Assembly: GCA_946406115.1 (NCBI GenBank)
Contig: OX291558.1
Location: 22,126,205 to 22,190,204 of the forward strand
Direction: 5' to 3'
DNA from: Apoda limacodes
Lineage: Eukaryota; Arthropoda; Insecta; Lepidoptera; Limacodidae
Length of the DNA: 64,000 bases
The translations under genes were made by a program, and so were the position numbers. The notes beneath the pieces are model-generated. The model saw nothing but the letters and a program-made list of their open reading frames with translations, ran no database searches and was not told the DNA's origin. Below are positions 35,053 through 47,603 of the stretch, one piece after another; within the stretch, counting starts at the first letter, position 1, and each line of letters opens with the position of its first letter.

Positions 35053-37904
35053 GCATGTTTTTCTTTCATATTTTCATTGCGATATTTGATTTTAAGTACA
35101 TGTGTTTTTGATGGGATCTCATTTCTATTTGTAGGTAGGTAGTCCTCAGCGAATAGTCCTTTTTTTCTGACCGGATATACATATTTCTTGTGCGTCAGTT
35201 ACATTCTCGGAAATGCGCCACGTACGCTTGGCCGCGTGTGAATACTGTAGAACCGATGTCCATTAGTGCACTGTTTAGACTTAGCCCCTGGCTTTTTAAT
35301 ATGGTATAGTCTAGGCTATTCATATTGGAAACTGTTCGCGTTAAACATAGGCTCTCTTGACTAACTAAGACCAATGACTTACGAGGCGTGTCAAGCTAAA
35401 CTTTCATTAAAGCAACATAAGACACGTCAAAACTAAAATAGAAAAAATCTCATGATATAGTAGTAGTACAGCATGTAGGTAGGGCCTGTGACACGTCTAG
35501 CGTATCATTCAAATACAGTACGTACAGCTCCTAGCGAAAATCGGGTCTAGAATAAGTGGCAAAGGATGGTTAATAATTCCAAATTAGTGTTGACTTGGGT
35601 ATGTACTGTTAATTTAACAAATATTTTAATATCATTTTTAATCCCGAATACCCTGATATGATACTGAACCTACATATGTTTAACAACACGTGTGGAGTCG
35701 TGTGTTTATATTTGGCATCGTAGGTAGATTCCAGATGACTAATATATTATTATATATATTATTATATTATTGCTTATTCATTTAATTTCAATGCCGTTTA
35801 ATTGACAACTGACGTTGCCATTTGATTTTATTTATTCCATTGGCCATTTTCCTGTCAAGAGCCATTTTCTTCTTCGAAGAGACTGATTGTACCTAACTTT
35901 ATATTTCTCCCTAGATGCAAGTAAAGGTAGCGCAGGTGATGAATAATTTGACTAACTGTTTGATTATAAAATTTAGATACCTAACACATTTCATTTTAAA
36001 TTTAAATCTAGTGTGTCTGCTAAGAGAATCATAGAATTCTAATGATCGGTGAGTGAGACTGACTAACTGACTGAGACTGACTTAGTTTGTGACAAAATTA
36101 AGAAACTTTCGACTTGCAATAGTTTTTTAAGACCCAAATTGAATGTTATTTGGAAATATAACTAGTAGTATTATTAGGGGAATAATGTTGTTCACAAATG
36201 TCAGGATTCCAGCACTATCCACAACAAAGTTCAAGGAGTTTAAAATGTCTTAAATGGTTTCGAAAAATGAATAATACGGCTGTGCCTTTGTTTGTTCGGT
36301 TTTGTTCGACTTGGTGGGGGCACTACCGCGCTCCCAGAAATGCAAATCATGATATACATGTTTTATTTATACGACAGAATTCACGGCTAACCGACCGTAC
36401 TTAAAAAAGCTTGGTGGAAGTGAAGTTAAATATTCATAACATACCCTATTAACAACTTGTACGGGAAGCCCATTAACCTGCAGAATTCTCACACCACTTA
36501 AACTTCTAATCCCTATGGTATCGTAACTTTTGCAACAGCACTTCGCTTCTCTGAGCCTGTCTTAAAATAAAATAGAATATTCTCTCACTGGCCACATCTT
36601 ATCTTCCACTGGCTCATATAATATTGATGCGTGAAGAACACAGAATGTCGATTACCGGAAAATACAAGGATTGACTTGTTTCTGGAAGTGACAGAAGCAT
36701 AGATGATAAAATAGGATAGAACGTATGTACAGTAGCTTTTACTAACTCAGTAACTTGTCGGCAATATTGTATGGAAAACTTTTAAAGGCGTGCTAGGCTA
36801 TCCACATTTAAAATTGCTTTTGATGTTTACGTAAATACGCTACTTTACGTTTCTTTCGGAAGTAACGGCAAAATTTCCGCGCGATTATAATAAAGTATTT
36901 TAAACAATTCCTATTTTTCGTGCTTCGGTACTGTTACATACATACTTTATTCTTATAAAAACTTGTTATTATAACTATATAATAATAGCGTTGATGAAAA
37001 ATTGCGTTCATTTTCAATGTTACGTACATTAATCAATCAACACCGCTTTATTGTAAAATAAGTAAATCCTTTACAGTGTTTAAAGAAAAAAAATCACATT
37101 TCAAGATGTTTATTTCTTTATAATATATTACAACTTTAATAACAGAACTATAATACTATAAATATATACCTATTCATTGAATAAAGCTATATACAGAATA
37201 TAATATTGACTATATTAGTCGATAATCTATTTATTTTGACATTGGTTTATAAAAGGATTTTAATATTTTGTGGTGAATCAGGGAAAATAACAAAGATACA
37301 TTTTTCCTTTTTTTAAAATAATAAATAAACTGCTAAAAAAAAATTAAATTCCTACAAAAAAATTAAAAAATAAGCTTTAATGTAACAAGAAAGATTTTTG
37401 AGTTTTAGATCTCTGTATTTACGTCGCATCTGATATTTCTCAAACCGAGGCGAGATGTAGATAGACATCGTTCGTACAGTTTTCATAAATAAGTTAACAT
37501 CTTTACTACTTCTAATATGGAAAGCAAGAAAGTTTTGAGAAATAAAGATTGCATAAAATAAGTACAAATTGTTATTATAAATTATACAGTTTCAATACAC
37601 ATTTGTACCTATATTATAGCTAACACAAATTATAAAATTGTACAGCATGGATACGCTTATGTATTTTTAAGCTACTGTAAATGATAAAACAACAGAATTA
37701 ACAGTACTGTATAAACAGAATAAGGAATACTACTAGAACTATTACCTTAACTAAACCATTGCTCTAAGTCACCTAAGTTTAAATTTAACAACCTCCGCAC
37801 AAATTTTTTAAACGCAGGGCGAGACAGTGTTTTTAAGGAACGTGCCCTTGATGGTATAACAAGGCACAGGTTTTTCAAATAATATATAGAGATTATACCT
37901 ACCT
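35053..37904. other. AT-rich sequence, no gene seen
   Basis: Nothing nameable except a TATTAT low-complexity patch (35738-35772) and a short GACT repeat (36050-36083). Confidence 0.5.
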
Positions 37905-39273
37905 AAGGTGATGGAGCGTGTGATCAACACACAGCTTCTAAGATACCTAGAAGATCACGACCTGGTCAGTGGTCGTCAATATGGCTTCCGCCACGGTCGC
38001 TCGTCTAGCGACCTTCTTGTGTATCTAACTCACCGATGGGTACTAGCCATTGAGAGTCAGGGGGAGGCATTGGCATGTAGCCTGGACATAGCGAAAGCGT
38101 TTGATCGGGTCTGGCACCGGGGTCTTCTATCGAAGTTGCCATCTTACGGAGTGCCCGAGGGTTTGTGGAAATAGGTGGCTAGCTTTTTGTCCGGCAGACG
38201 CATACGAACCGTAGTTGACGGTAGTTGCTCTGATAGCATGGACATTAATGCTGGTGTCCCACAAGGCTCTGTGCTGTCTCCTACGTTGTTTCTACTGCAT
38301 ATCAATGACATGTTGGACATCAACAACATACATTGCTATGCAGACGACAGTACTGGAGACGCCTATTACACGGATCGCGCAAACATCCCTCGTTCCGTTG
38401 TAGAGGAAAACCGCGGAGAACTTGTCGCTCAAATCGAGACGACACTGTCCAAGGTCTCTGACTGGGGACGGGTAAACTTGGTCCGATTCAACCCTACAAA
38501 GACACAAGTCTGCGCATTCACCGCTAAGAAAACCCCATTCACAGTATTCCCACAATTCCAGAACACTCCCCTCTCCATCATCCTTGGTGTCGACATCTCC
38601 AGCGATGTTCAGTTCCGAGATCATTTACAAGATAAGGTGAAGCTGGCGTCCAGAAAACTAGGGGTACTCAACAGAGCGAGGCAATACTTCACGTCGGGGC
38701 GAAGGTTGCTGCTTTACAACTCCCAAGTTCGGCCCCATATGGAGTACTGCTGCCATCCCTGGGTAGGTGCACGCGGATACCAGTTTGGCCCTTTTGACTC
38801 GGTTCAACAACGGGCTGTGAGAATTGTCGACGATCCCAAACTCACTTGCCGTATCGAACCCTTAAGTCTGAGGAGCGACTTTGCCTCCCTGTGTGTGTTC
38901 TACCGCTTGCACAATGGGATGTGTCCTGAGGAATTGTTTGAAATGATGCCCACGGCTATTTTCTACCATGGCACCGCTCGCCATCGGCAGGGAATTCATT
39001 CTTACACTTTAGAACCGAAATGGTCGCGTACAGTGCGGTTTCGGAGAAACTTCCTCCCGCGAACACTTGGGTTGTGGAATGAGCTCCCTGCCAAGGTTTT
39101 CTCTGAGGACTACAGTATGGGGTTCTTCAAGAAAGAAGTTATTGGATTTTTGAAGATTAGGCAACGCGCGAGAGATACCCCTGGTGTTACAAGCGTCCAT
39201 AGGCCACGGTGCCCGCTTACCAGCAGGTGGACCGTGTGCTTGTTTGCCACCTTAGTGGTATATAAAAAAAAAA
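37905..39273 (+). pseudogene. LINE family 1 reverse transcriptase, 5'-truncated copy B
   Basis: It starts mid-RT at the codons for KVMERVINTQLL, typical of 5' truncation during reverse transcription. The frame is otherwise open to the end, with DIAKAFDRVW, AGVPQGSVLSP, YADD and the C-terminal domain through SMGFFKKEVI. One TAG (38172-38174) replaces the Trp codon after the CKW position. The normal stop has changed from TGA to TGC, so the frame runs on through the 3' untranslated region into the A tail (39264-39273). About 12 bp coding the SKSIG block are missing near 38580. Not functional. Confidence 0.92.
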
Positions 39274-39385
39274 CCTTTGTTTAATTTTATCTTTTTAAAT
39301 ATTTGCCTGAAAAAGAATCTGTAATATTTTTATTATAAATAGAAATTAATAAAGAACAAAAATATGAGTAAAATTAAAGTAATAA

Positions 39386-39540
39386 TATTATAAATATAAA
39401 TATTTTTGGACAATTGCACACAGCGCCGTCTGCACCCAATCTAAGCAAAGCTTGTGCTATAGATACCAACCAACGGATACAACTGCATGTTCTTATATGT
39501 ATACTATTTTTTTTTTTTTGTAAATACAATTCAAACAAAG
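39386..39540 (-). repeat. SINE fragment (body), first duplicate
   Basis: 'aatatttttggacaattgca', 'cacagcgccgtctgcaccca' and 'agcaaagcttgtgctataga' match the SINE body at 12146-12290. The tRNA-like head is absent. It is part of the ~811-bp tandem duplication. Confidence 0.7.
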
Positions 39541-39546
39541 AAAAAA

Positions 39547-40085
39547 CATATGGGGTATTGCTGCCATCTCTGGGCGGGTGCACGCGGATACCAGTTTGGC
39601 CCTTTTGACTCGGTTTAACGACGGGCTGTGAAAATTGTCGACGATCCCAAACTCACTTGCCGTATCGAACCCTTAAGTCTGAGGAGAGACTTTGCCTCCC
39701 TGTGTGTGTTCTACCGCTTGTACAATGGGATGTGTTCTGAGGAATTGTTTGAAATGATGCCCACGGCTACTTTCTACCATCGAACCGCTCGCCATCGGCA
39801 GGGAATTCATTCTCACACTTTAGAACCGAAATGGTCGCGTACAGTGCGGTTTCAGAGAAACTTCCTCCCGAGAACGCTTAAGTTATGGAATGAGCTCCCT
39901 GCCAAGGTTTTCTCCATAGACTACAGTATGGAGTTCTTAAAGAAAGAAGTAATTGGATTTTTGAAGGGTCGGCAACGCGCGAGTGATACCCCTGGTGTTA
40001 CAAGCGTCCATAGGCCACGGTGCCCGCTTACCATCAGGTGGACCGTGTGCTTGTTTGCCACCTTAGTGGTATATAAAAAAAAAAA
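39547..40085 (+). pseudogene. LINE family 1 3' part, copy C (tandem duplicate of B)
   Basis: It begins within the RT C-terminal region and ends with the A tail, followed by ~115 bp of the same non-LINE flank that follows copy B. The constant offset of ~811 bp and the shared flank show segmental duplication rather than a second insertion. TAA at 39616-39618 interrupts the frame just before RAVKIVDD, and the rest is open. It shares copy B's loss of the terminal stop. Confidence 0.9.
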
Positions 40086-40197
40086 CCTTTGTTTAATTTT
40101 ATCTTTTAAAATATTTGCCTGAAAAAAAATCTGTAATATTTTTATTTTAAATAGTAATTATTAATAAAGACCAAAAATATGAGTAAAATTAAAGTAA

Positions 40198-40415
40198 TAA
40201 TATTATGAAAATAAATATTTTGGACAATTGCACACAGCGCCGTCTGCACCTAAACTAGCAAATAAATACCATCAGGCGGACCGTGTACTTGTTAGTGGTA
40301 TAAAAAAAAAAGAAAACACCCAAAGGCAAAGAGAAATAATAAATATTTGTTTTGTGCGGAAATCGAACTCACATCCCTCAATTCAGCAGTTGCGTCATTA
40401 CCAACTGAGTATATA
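40198..40415 (-). repeat. SINE, second duplicate, split by a 42-bp LINE tail
   Basis: The body (40198-40258) carries the same 'cacagcgccgtctgcacc' block as 39386-39540. The head (40310-40415) carries a decayed B box (GAGTTCGATTTCCGC on the minus strand). Between them (40268-40309) is the last ~40 bp of LINE family 1 with its own A run ('accatcaggcggaccgtgta...agtggtataaaaaaaa'). Confidence 0.6.
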
Positions 40416-41144
40416 TATTTTATATATGATTTTTGTTTTTGGCATAATTAATTTAGTTATATGGACATAATATAAAATATTAAATTATTAAACTCATTCA
40501 TTTTCTTTATGTTAGTAATTGATTAAAAATATAACAATAATATAACAATAATAAATGCACCCTATTTACTGAACATTAAAACGTCCATAAAAATTTTTTG
40601 GACTTCTAAAATCTAAAATATTGCCAAACTTAAAATTAAGTCTTAAATATAATATAATACAAAAAATAATAAATTCCTTTTAATGAATTTATCGTAGTAA
40701 GGACTGAATAAACCAAAATAATAATTCCCTTTTTCCTTAAAACTTTCAAAACGTTTGAAAACTATATTAAAAAAATTACTACAAATATGTTTTGTATAAA
40801 TAAACACAATAAACTTAGCCATTTTGTGCCATGATATAAATTGAAAGTTTTAATAAATTTGACATGCTTTGACAATTCAATGAGTTAGTAATAAACAATA
40901 TTGAACGCTCTCTCACAATAAACAATATAAATAGTTTGCCATATAATGAAACACTTCAACATAGTCTCTTTAAAAACTAGTAGGCACACAACATCGAGCA
41001 TGCTAAGCAAATATTGGCAGGGACTTATGAAATACTTACTCAGTTCTATATGCTGAATGCTACGAGCATTGAGAATGATTGGAATAAGCACAGTTATTTA
41101 TATTTTGTGGCATAAAAATATGCTAGAACATAGTTTATCTAATA
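40416..41144. other. AT-rich sequence, no gene seen
   Basis: No coding signal or recognisable repeat. Confidence 0.5.
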
Positions 41145-41517
41145 CTAGCTTTAGTCAGCGGCTTTGCCCGCTCTAAATTTGGCTATCGCCGTTTAATTCT
41201 TATTGCAACTCCTCTATTATATTAAAGATGTTTCTTATAGCAAGCTATAGTTCATTTATAGTTTCTCTTGCGGGCATTTTTCCGGGTTAGAAAATGGCCT
41301 ATGTCAATGCGCAAACTTTCAGCTTTATTAAATGGCCCGTTGCGGCGGGATTGGGTAACAAACGTTATAGTTATTCCTGCGGAAACTTTTAAATTTTCTG
41401 GAAAAATAATCAGCTTTTGTGCTATTCCAGACTAAATTCTATCTGTATTCCAAATTTCAACCTGATCCGCTAAGCCTTTCTGGAGTGATTGAGTAACAAA
41501 CATCTATCCATCCAAAC
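41145..41517 (-). mobile_element. Helitron-like element, 3' end present, 5' end lost
   Basis: The left edge reads A|CTAGCTTTAGTCAGCGGCTT TGCCCGC, on the minus strand a near-terminal hairpin and CTAG|T. The interior has 'gcgggattgggtaacaaacg', 'ttcctgcggaaacttttaaa' and 'gattgagtaacaaacatcta', shared with other copies. No TC 5' end was found. Confidence 0.6.
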
Positions 41518-41699
41518 ATTCTTGGCTGCAGTAAAAAAGGTACTTTTAAGCGTAAAACCAAAACCGACAAGTTATTTGGCCGATTACGACAAAGCCTAGG
41601 GCAGGTTATGATTAGCGCTCTCTTATCTCTTAATATATTAATATATATACTTTATCCTTAACGACTAGCATATTTATAAACTCGCTTTACGAGGAATCC

Positions 41700-42005
41700 T
41701 ACGGCAACACCTATATTAGATTTTTTAGGTTTATAGGGTTGGCCCGGTATAAAAAACTTTCGTCTCTTCATCTATCCTTGTGCCAAATTTCCATTCAATT
41801 GGATGATCCATTCCTACGTACGGCAAAGAACAAACAAATATACTACATACGAAATCTAAATAATAACTAGCAGAGAAACTCCGAGATACATTGAAGTTGT
41901 TAACGTTTATTAGTCCAATGTGCCACGATGTCATCACAGGCAACAGAATATGGTTTTGAACTTCTTTAGATGGGTAGATGCTACGTGAACTTGGTTCCGT
42001 AGCCA
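41700..42005 (-). repeat. Degenerate Helitron-like remnant
   Basis: Scattered similarity to other copies ('tcctacggcaacacct', 'tgtgccaaatttccattcaa', 'ttggatgatccattcctacg') without either terminus. Confidence 0.35.
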
Positions 42006-42092
42006 AATGACAAAAACGAAACCCTTATAATATTGTCATGTCCGTTTCAACTTACATTTGTCAAACACCTATAATTTAATTTTGTGTATAAA

Positions 42093-42481
42093 TTAAAGGC
42101 AAATGTTACTGACCTGTACTGCAAATGTTACTGTTACTGTGACTGTACCTGACTGATATATTAATGCACAGCTCCAACCACTGGAGGGATCAAGCTGAAA
42201 TTTGGCAAACATATAGATAGCTATTATGATGTAGGCGCGCGCTAAGTAAGGATTTTCCAAAACTCGCCCCCGAAAGGGGTGAAACAGGGGTTCAAAGTTT
42301 GTATGGAGCACCAAGGTCGCTAGGTTAATACTTCAAAAAATCCATTAGTTAATTGTTTAGTTGTTCTTAGTTAGTTATTAATTACTTTAGAAAGAAAGAG
42401 ATTTTTTTATTGAGGAATTGCCGCAAGAATCCTACACCGATATCCAAAATTAGGGAGGGCGAAGCCGCTGGCAAAAGCTAG
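42093..42481 (+). repeat. Composite Helitron-like repeat with CTAG 3' end
   Basis: The left part (42150-42315) reads, on the minus strand, like the units at 4440 and 62125 ('tttcacccctttcgggggcg', 'gtttgccaaatttcagcttg'). The right part ends GGGCGAAGCCGCTGGCAAAA GCTAG|T, a Helitron-like terminus. It starts in a low-complexity GTTACTGTTACTGTGACTGT tract. Confidence 0.5.
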
Positions 42482-42542
42482 TTTACTCTATTTCTGACTT
42501 CTGATAAAAGAGTAACGGCGTATCTGGGCTAGTAAAAAATTT

Positions 42543-42853
42543 ATCATATCATAGTATTTAATAAAAAATGTTGATCGATCAATACATATCATGGTAAATA
42601 ATAAAAAATATTGATCGATCAGTATCATATCATAGTATATAATAAAAAATGTTGATCGATCAGTATCATATTATAGTATATAATAAAAAATATTGATAGA
42701 TCAGTATCATATCATAGTATATAATAAAAAATGTTGATAGATCAGTATCATATCATAGTATATAATAAAAAATGTTGATCGATCAGTATCATATCATAGT
42801 ATATAATAAAAAATGTTGATCGATCAGTATCATATCATAGTATAAAATAATGG
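42543..42853. repeat. 41-bp minisatellite, ~7.6 copies
   Basis: Consensus unit: atcatatcatagtatataat then aaaaaatgttgatcgatcag t. Units start at 42543, 42584 (40 bp), 42624, 42665, 42706, 42747, 42788 and 42829 (partial). Several neighbouring units are identical, so the array was homogenised recently. Most units carry the palindrome GATCGATC; two have GATAGATC. Confidence 0.95.
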
Positions 42854-43097
42854 AGATTATCGAGCACTATCACATTTATAAAAGCAAGGGAAAAGTAAGA
42901 TAAATGTAAAATTAAACAATTTTCCCGTGACTTGAATCGCGGGGACTTTAAAAAGACACCTTGTAACTTTTCAGATATCGGTATTGTGATACTAACTTTC
43001 ATCCTTAAAACGAATTTAAATCTTTAAGATGGTCATGCATAAAAAATGGGCTTTGTTCTTTGTCACCTCAGACAGATGGCTTATGTTAACTTCAGCT

Positions 43098-43460
43098 AAA
43101 AAACTGACCAACTGCGAGTCGGGCTCACGCACCGAGGGTTCCGTACCGCTACATAACGCATGAGAATGACTCGCATTTAATCATTTAATTTTACTTGTTT
43201 GTTACTATAGATCTGTTTTTAGTTTGAAGCTTGTATGTGTTACTGTTTTTAGTATAGAGCAAAAATGGCTTTCTTACTTGGGAATCCCCTTAAAATTTTA
43301 CTATTTGTTTATAAAACACATTTACTGTGAAAATTTAAGGTTTTTATATATATTAATTTAGGTACGAATTTGAATTAGATTTTTTGAATTTAAATATATA
43401 GATATTTGGTAGTTAAATATACGTAATAATAATCTTTATTTAGGTACGAAACCCAAAAAA
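43098..43460 (+). repeat. 'accggccaagtgcgag' family, degenerate copy
   Basis: It opens aaaaaactgaccaactgcga then gagggttccgtaccg and closes ttaggtacgaaacccaaaaa. Confidence 0.65.
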
Positions 43461-43907
43461 ACTACCGTTTTTTTCAATATTTTTAAAAGTTATTACAAGG
43501 ACAATGAAAAAATGTATTCCGTAGGTAAACTATGTTATTTTTGCCTTTGAATAAAACTTAGAGAACTCAATAAATATTCTTGTTTGAAATACACCTACAA
43601 AGCAGACAAACGAATACCAACCAATATTTCACAGCGGTTGAACGCGACAAATCCCAAAGGGTCGCGACAAATCCTTAACACTGACGTTTTATTTGGAATA
43701 CTCTCTGTGGATCTTTTGAGGAGCTTTATTATTTGCATGAATACGTATTCAACGTTAACCTAAATACGAATAGAATTTGATTGGGACTGGAATGGGAGCA
43801 TTAAATAGTATATGTGACAACGGCTTTTCGCTCACGTCGAAACCAACTTCCACTATCGTTTTTTTTACTAATCCGATCCTAATTTATCACCGCAATATTC
43901 ATATACT

Positions 43908-43960
43908 CACAGTAACACACAAACACAAAAACACACGACACACACATACACACACACTCG
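43908..43960 (+). repeat. CA-rich microsatellite
   Basis: Imperfect (CA)n with interruptions, 'cacacaaacacaaaaacaca' onward. Confidence 0.8.
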
Positions 43961-46734
43961 CGCTAATAAGAAAATAAAAGGAAAAAATAAACTGTATACT
44001 TATACGTATACTTCATAATATTTTCATTTTTATACTTAATTTATTAAAATATATCAATTATCTATTCTATTTACTATTAATTAGTTTGTACTTCATAACT
44101 ACAGTTAGGAAGAGAGAGATATCCTGACAAGTATTGTTTACTTAAAAGGATGTCTCAGTACCAGATGTTATCACATGTTGTGTAATTTACGTAATAAAAA
44201 CAAATTTTCAGAAAACTTCTAGAAAAAACTTCAATAAATTCCAATATTTTTATAGATTAAACCATAAACAGTCAAGGGCTTTCTTTTTTCAAAAGTCGAC
44301 GCGGACGAAGTCACGGGAATAAGCTATTATATATACTTCTAGTATATTTATTTATTAATAATTTGTTCTATTTGTTTCAAATTATGTTATATAAAGTATA
44401 TTATATTTTTGAGTTCTTTAAAGAGGCCATGCGCTTAATTAAGTGATTTTCTTAAGGCGCCTAATAAAGGGTTAATTTAAAACTCATGATAATAATATCG
44501 TTACGTAAAGAAACAAATTGATCCGAAAAAGAAATAAAATACACAAAGTTATTTGTGTATCTTTATGCTTCTAACTTGTTGAAGTTATTCCACTTTACTC
44601 TATAATTTATATATGTCAGGGACAGATAAAATATTTTCCCTCTATATACTGAGAGAGCGAACGCCGTTTATAATTTTGGAATCTGACGTAAGCATGTGGA
44701 AGTTATGTGAGTTTTCGTGAACGCTTCTTAGAATTAATTCAAGATTGTTAAGCGATAATTTTATTTAAAACCTTTAAATACAAATTTTATTGTTTCTTTT
44801 TGTAAAAAGCTTTTTGTAAATGTCACCATCACAATATTTGTAAGCATCGAAGTTATTTTAATGTCAATATTTCTAATTTTTTCTTCCTTTCTTTTTAATT
44901 TTTTAACAGTAGGATAAAAAAATAATATGCAACTAATTTTTAGTTTAACTTTTTTTTAATTTAAATCTTACCAACCTTAAAATAACCTTAATATATATGA
45001 AAAACTATTAAAGTTCAATAAACATATAATTATTGTTAAGTAGATTACAAGTGGATATAATCTTATCACACACTTCTTAACAAACTAAAATACCTAACTA
45101 CATATTTGTAGATAAAATACCAAGGTAAATGTCCTAAGGTAAACTTTCAAAGACTCTTAATATTAAAATTTCAGCTCTTTTTCGATCAATAAAACGCCAA
45201 AGGTAACGAAGCTGTTAGTTTATTTGGTTAAGTATTAAAATGTAGTCGTCTGTTCTGCATTCTACGTCAACTTATATTCTGTTGTATCTCACGTAACAAA
45301 ATTTCTCTTCAATCTAATTTACCCGAATTTCTATAATAGAAGAGAAATACAATTTGGGAGACAATTTACATCAATTTCCAATTTAAATTAGATAACTGAA
45401 TTCCACACACACGCGTAATAGAAGTGGCACTCGATAGCTTCCTTGTGTTGGATATTTTATGTAACTGCCTATTAAAAAATATTTGGCATTTCACGACATT
45501 TTTAAAAATATATCTTTTTATTTTTCGAGCTGAGAAGTTAGTACAATGGGTCATTATTTTTAAAAATTAACGATGGCGAATCTAATATGGCGTCCTATTT
45601 TTTGAAACAAATAGTTGACTTCGATAAAAATAAGCTTTATTGGGTTTTCGAGGGAATAAAATAGATTTTTTTTTTTTTTCATTTAAAAAAGAGGATCCTA
45701 TAATGTCATCCATTTCTCCAAAACATCTTTAATTTCGATAAAACTAAGTTCTGTTGGGTTTCGAGGGAACAATATGGTGTACAATGTAGTGTTTTAAATT
45801 ATTCCACTTTTATGTAACAAGTTCTTTTTTCGAATTTGAGGGTGCTGAATTCAAATTTTTATCATTGTTTTAAAATTTAAGATTGATTTAATATAGCGCT
45901 AGCTATATTATATATAGCTTAAATTCTTCTTTCACAATCAAAACAAACCAAGATAAGTTACTCGTGTGGTAATCGCTGCCAGGACACTTTTACTTTACTC
46001 TTAACAGAGAGTAAGGGATTAAGAACATTAGCTGGTTTCGTGAAAAGTATAAATGCCTATTATTTCAACTAAAAAAAATGTGATGGTGACTGAAATGAAT
46101 TCAAAAATTGAAAATTTCTGACGTCGTTTTTAGAAGGTATTGTGTGTGTGTGTTTATTGTGATTGGGTACTTTTTGGTGCAATAAACTAAATATAATTAG
46201 TGTGATTTTCTTGCTTAAGATATAATTATCGTTATGTATTTAGAAGTGAATTTTCAAAGTTAAACGTAAGTATAGTGTGAAAATTTTTTTTTTCATTCAG
46301 GGTAAATTAGAAAGCATAACTCGTGAAAAAATAATTTCATCTCGCACCTTTGAATCATTCGCCCCGCTAAGGATTCTAATACTGTAAGGATTTTGTGCTA
46401 CTTTAGGGATTCAACTTAGTTCTTCGTATAGAATTTGCCTTTTTCTATTTGTTGTGCAATCTACTATTGCAATTTATAATTATTGGTTAGGAATGTAGAT
46501 TACATTAGTTGTTAGTTATTATACTAGTAATGTTTTTATAAATATTATTATTATTATTTTTGAATATTATAATTTAATTCAGATTTATTTAAGAAAATTG
46601 TGAAGCTTAAAATTAAAGATTACGTCCAAAAAAAGAAAGCCATAAAAATATTTTATAAAGCCGATGATTTTTTTGGCTCCAAAAAGGAAAACTGTTTAAA
46701 AATTTATTTAGTAAAATGGAAGGGAAAATTCTTT
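43961..46734. other. AT-rich sequence, no gene seen
   Basis: No coding signal. A short antisense piece at 44296-44345 ('gcggacgaagtcacgggaat' + 'aagctatta') resembles the repeat edge at 3554. A TGTG microsatellite lies at 46141-46153. Confidence 0.5.
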
Positions 46735-46875
46735 TGAATAATTTGCAGGTTTAATGAGCAGATGCCTCGAGCGCTTTCCTTTCAAGGTTAGGTGTCGTGA
46801 TACTTAATATACTCTATATTTAGCACTTCTTTGATAAATTTGCGAATGAATTTACCTTGACTCGAAAATTAAATT
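46735..46875 (+). repeat. Dispersed repeat Y, copy 1
   Basis: 'ggtttaatgagcagatgcct', 'cgagcgctttcctttcaagg', 'ggtgtcgtgatacttaatat' and 'atttagcacttctttgat' match 56565-56690 in the same orientation. The family is unknown. Confidence 0.7.
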
Positions 46876-46969
46876 TTATCACAATTTTCAAAGAGACTCA
46901 TTTTCTGTTTTAAATTTTTTAGGAATATCTTAGTCTTAGTTTTTTTTTTTTTTGTTATCTTGCTTTTAT

Positions 46970-47239
46970 GATTGGAGTTGCCCGCCCTAAATTAGGTTGT
47001 TAGCGTGGGATTCCTACGGCAACTCCTTGATTGTACTTAAAGAAGTTTGCTATAGCTGTAGCTATAGTTTGTTCAAGTGGTTATAGTGAAAGTAGTTTAG
47101 TTTTCCGGGATAAAAAGCATATGCCGTAATTTTTTTTCAATTATCTATATGCCAAATTTAACTCAATTTGATGATCTGTTGCGGCGTGAATGAGAAACAA
47201 ACAAACAAACAAGCTTTCTCTTTTATATTATTATTAGGA
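46970..47239 (-). mobile_element. Helitron-like element, 5' end intact
   Basis: The right edge reads ...ttatattattattagGA|T, on the minus strand A|TCCTAATAATAATATAA. The interior has 'gctatagctgtagctatagt' and 'ttccgggataaaaagcatat'. The left (3') end with hairpin is decayed ('gttgcccgccctaaattagg'). It abuts a LINE fragment directly. Confidence 0.6.
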
Positions 47240-47240
47240 T

Positions 47241-47401
47241 CACACCAATATATAAAAACGGTGACAGGCACAACGTACGGAAACTATCGTCCAATATCTA
47301 TACTTTCCGCATTGGCAAAGCTTTTTGAAAGCTTAGTACGTAGTATTATTTAATCTTGTCAACATAATATTATCGTACCCGAACAACACGGCTTCGTTAA
47401 A
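47241..47401 (+). pseudogene. LINE family 3, RT finger fragment
   Basis: It encodes the N-terminal RT block: PIYKNGDRHN in one frame, then after a one-base shift NYRPISILSALAKLFESLVR, a TAA, and finally PEQHGFV. These are the conserved finger motifs of non-LTR RTs. It stops abruptly where repeat X begins. The rest of the same element resumes at ~47905. Confidence 0.8.
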
Positions 47402-47603
47402 ATGGTTTTAAAAAGTTTTCTAGTTAAAAGAACGTTTTACAAGATTTTGGAAAAACCACAGACCTAGGTATTCGGCTTGGGATTATGACTAAGAAATTTC
47501 ACTGTGATTGATCAGTAAATGTCAAAAACAAATGAGAAATTCGTTTGTATAAAACCCGCTGCGAGGCGCCGCGAAGTGTATCCTCTTAAGGCAAATACGT
47601 GAA
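47402..47603 (+). repeat. Dispersed repeat X, uninterrupted copy
   Basis: It matches 12040-12143 joined to 12409-12503, without the SINE. It lies between the two parts of LINE family 3. Confidence 0.75.

Noticed and set aside
40310..40415. Possible tRNA gene
   Set aside because: The B box is decayed, and the segment is the head of a split SINE.
42543..42853. CRISPR array
   Set aside because: Units are contiguous with no unique spacers, and the genome is eukaryotic; it is a minisatellite.
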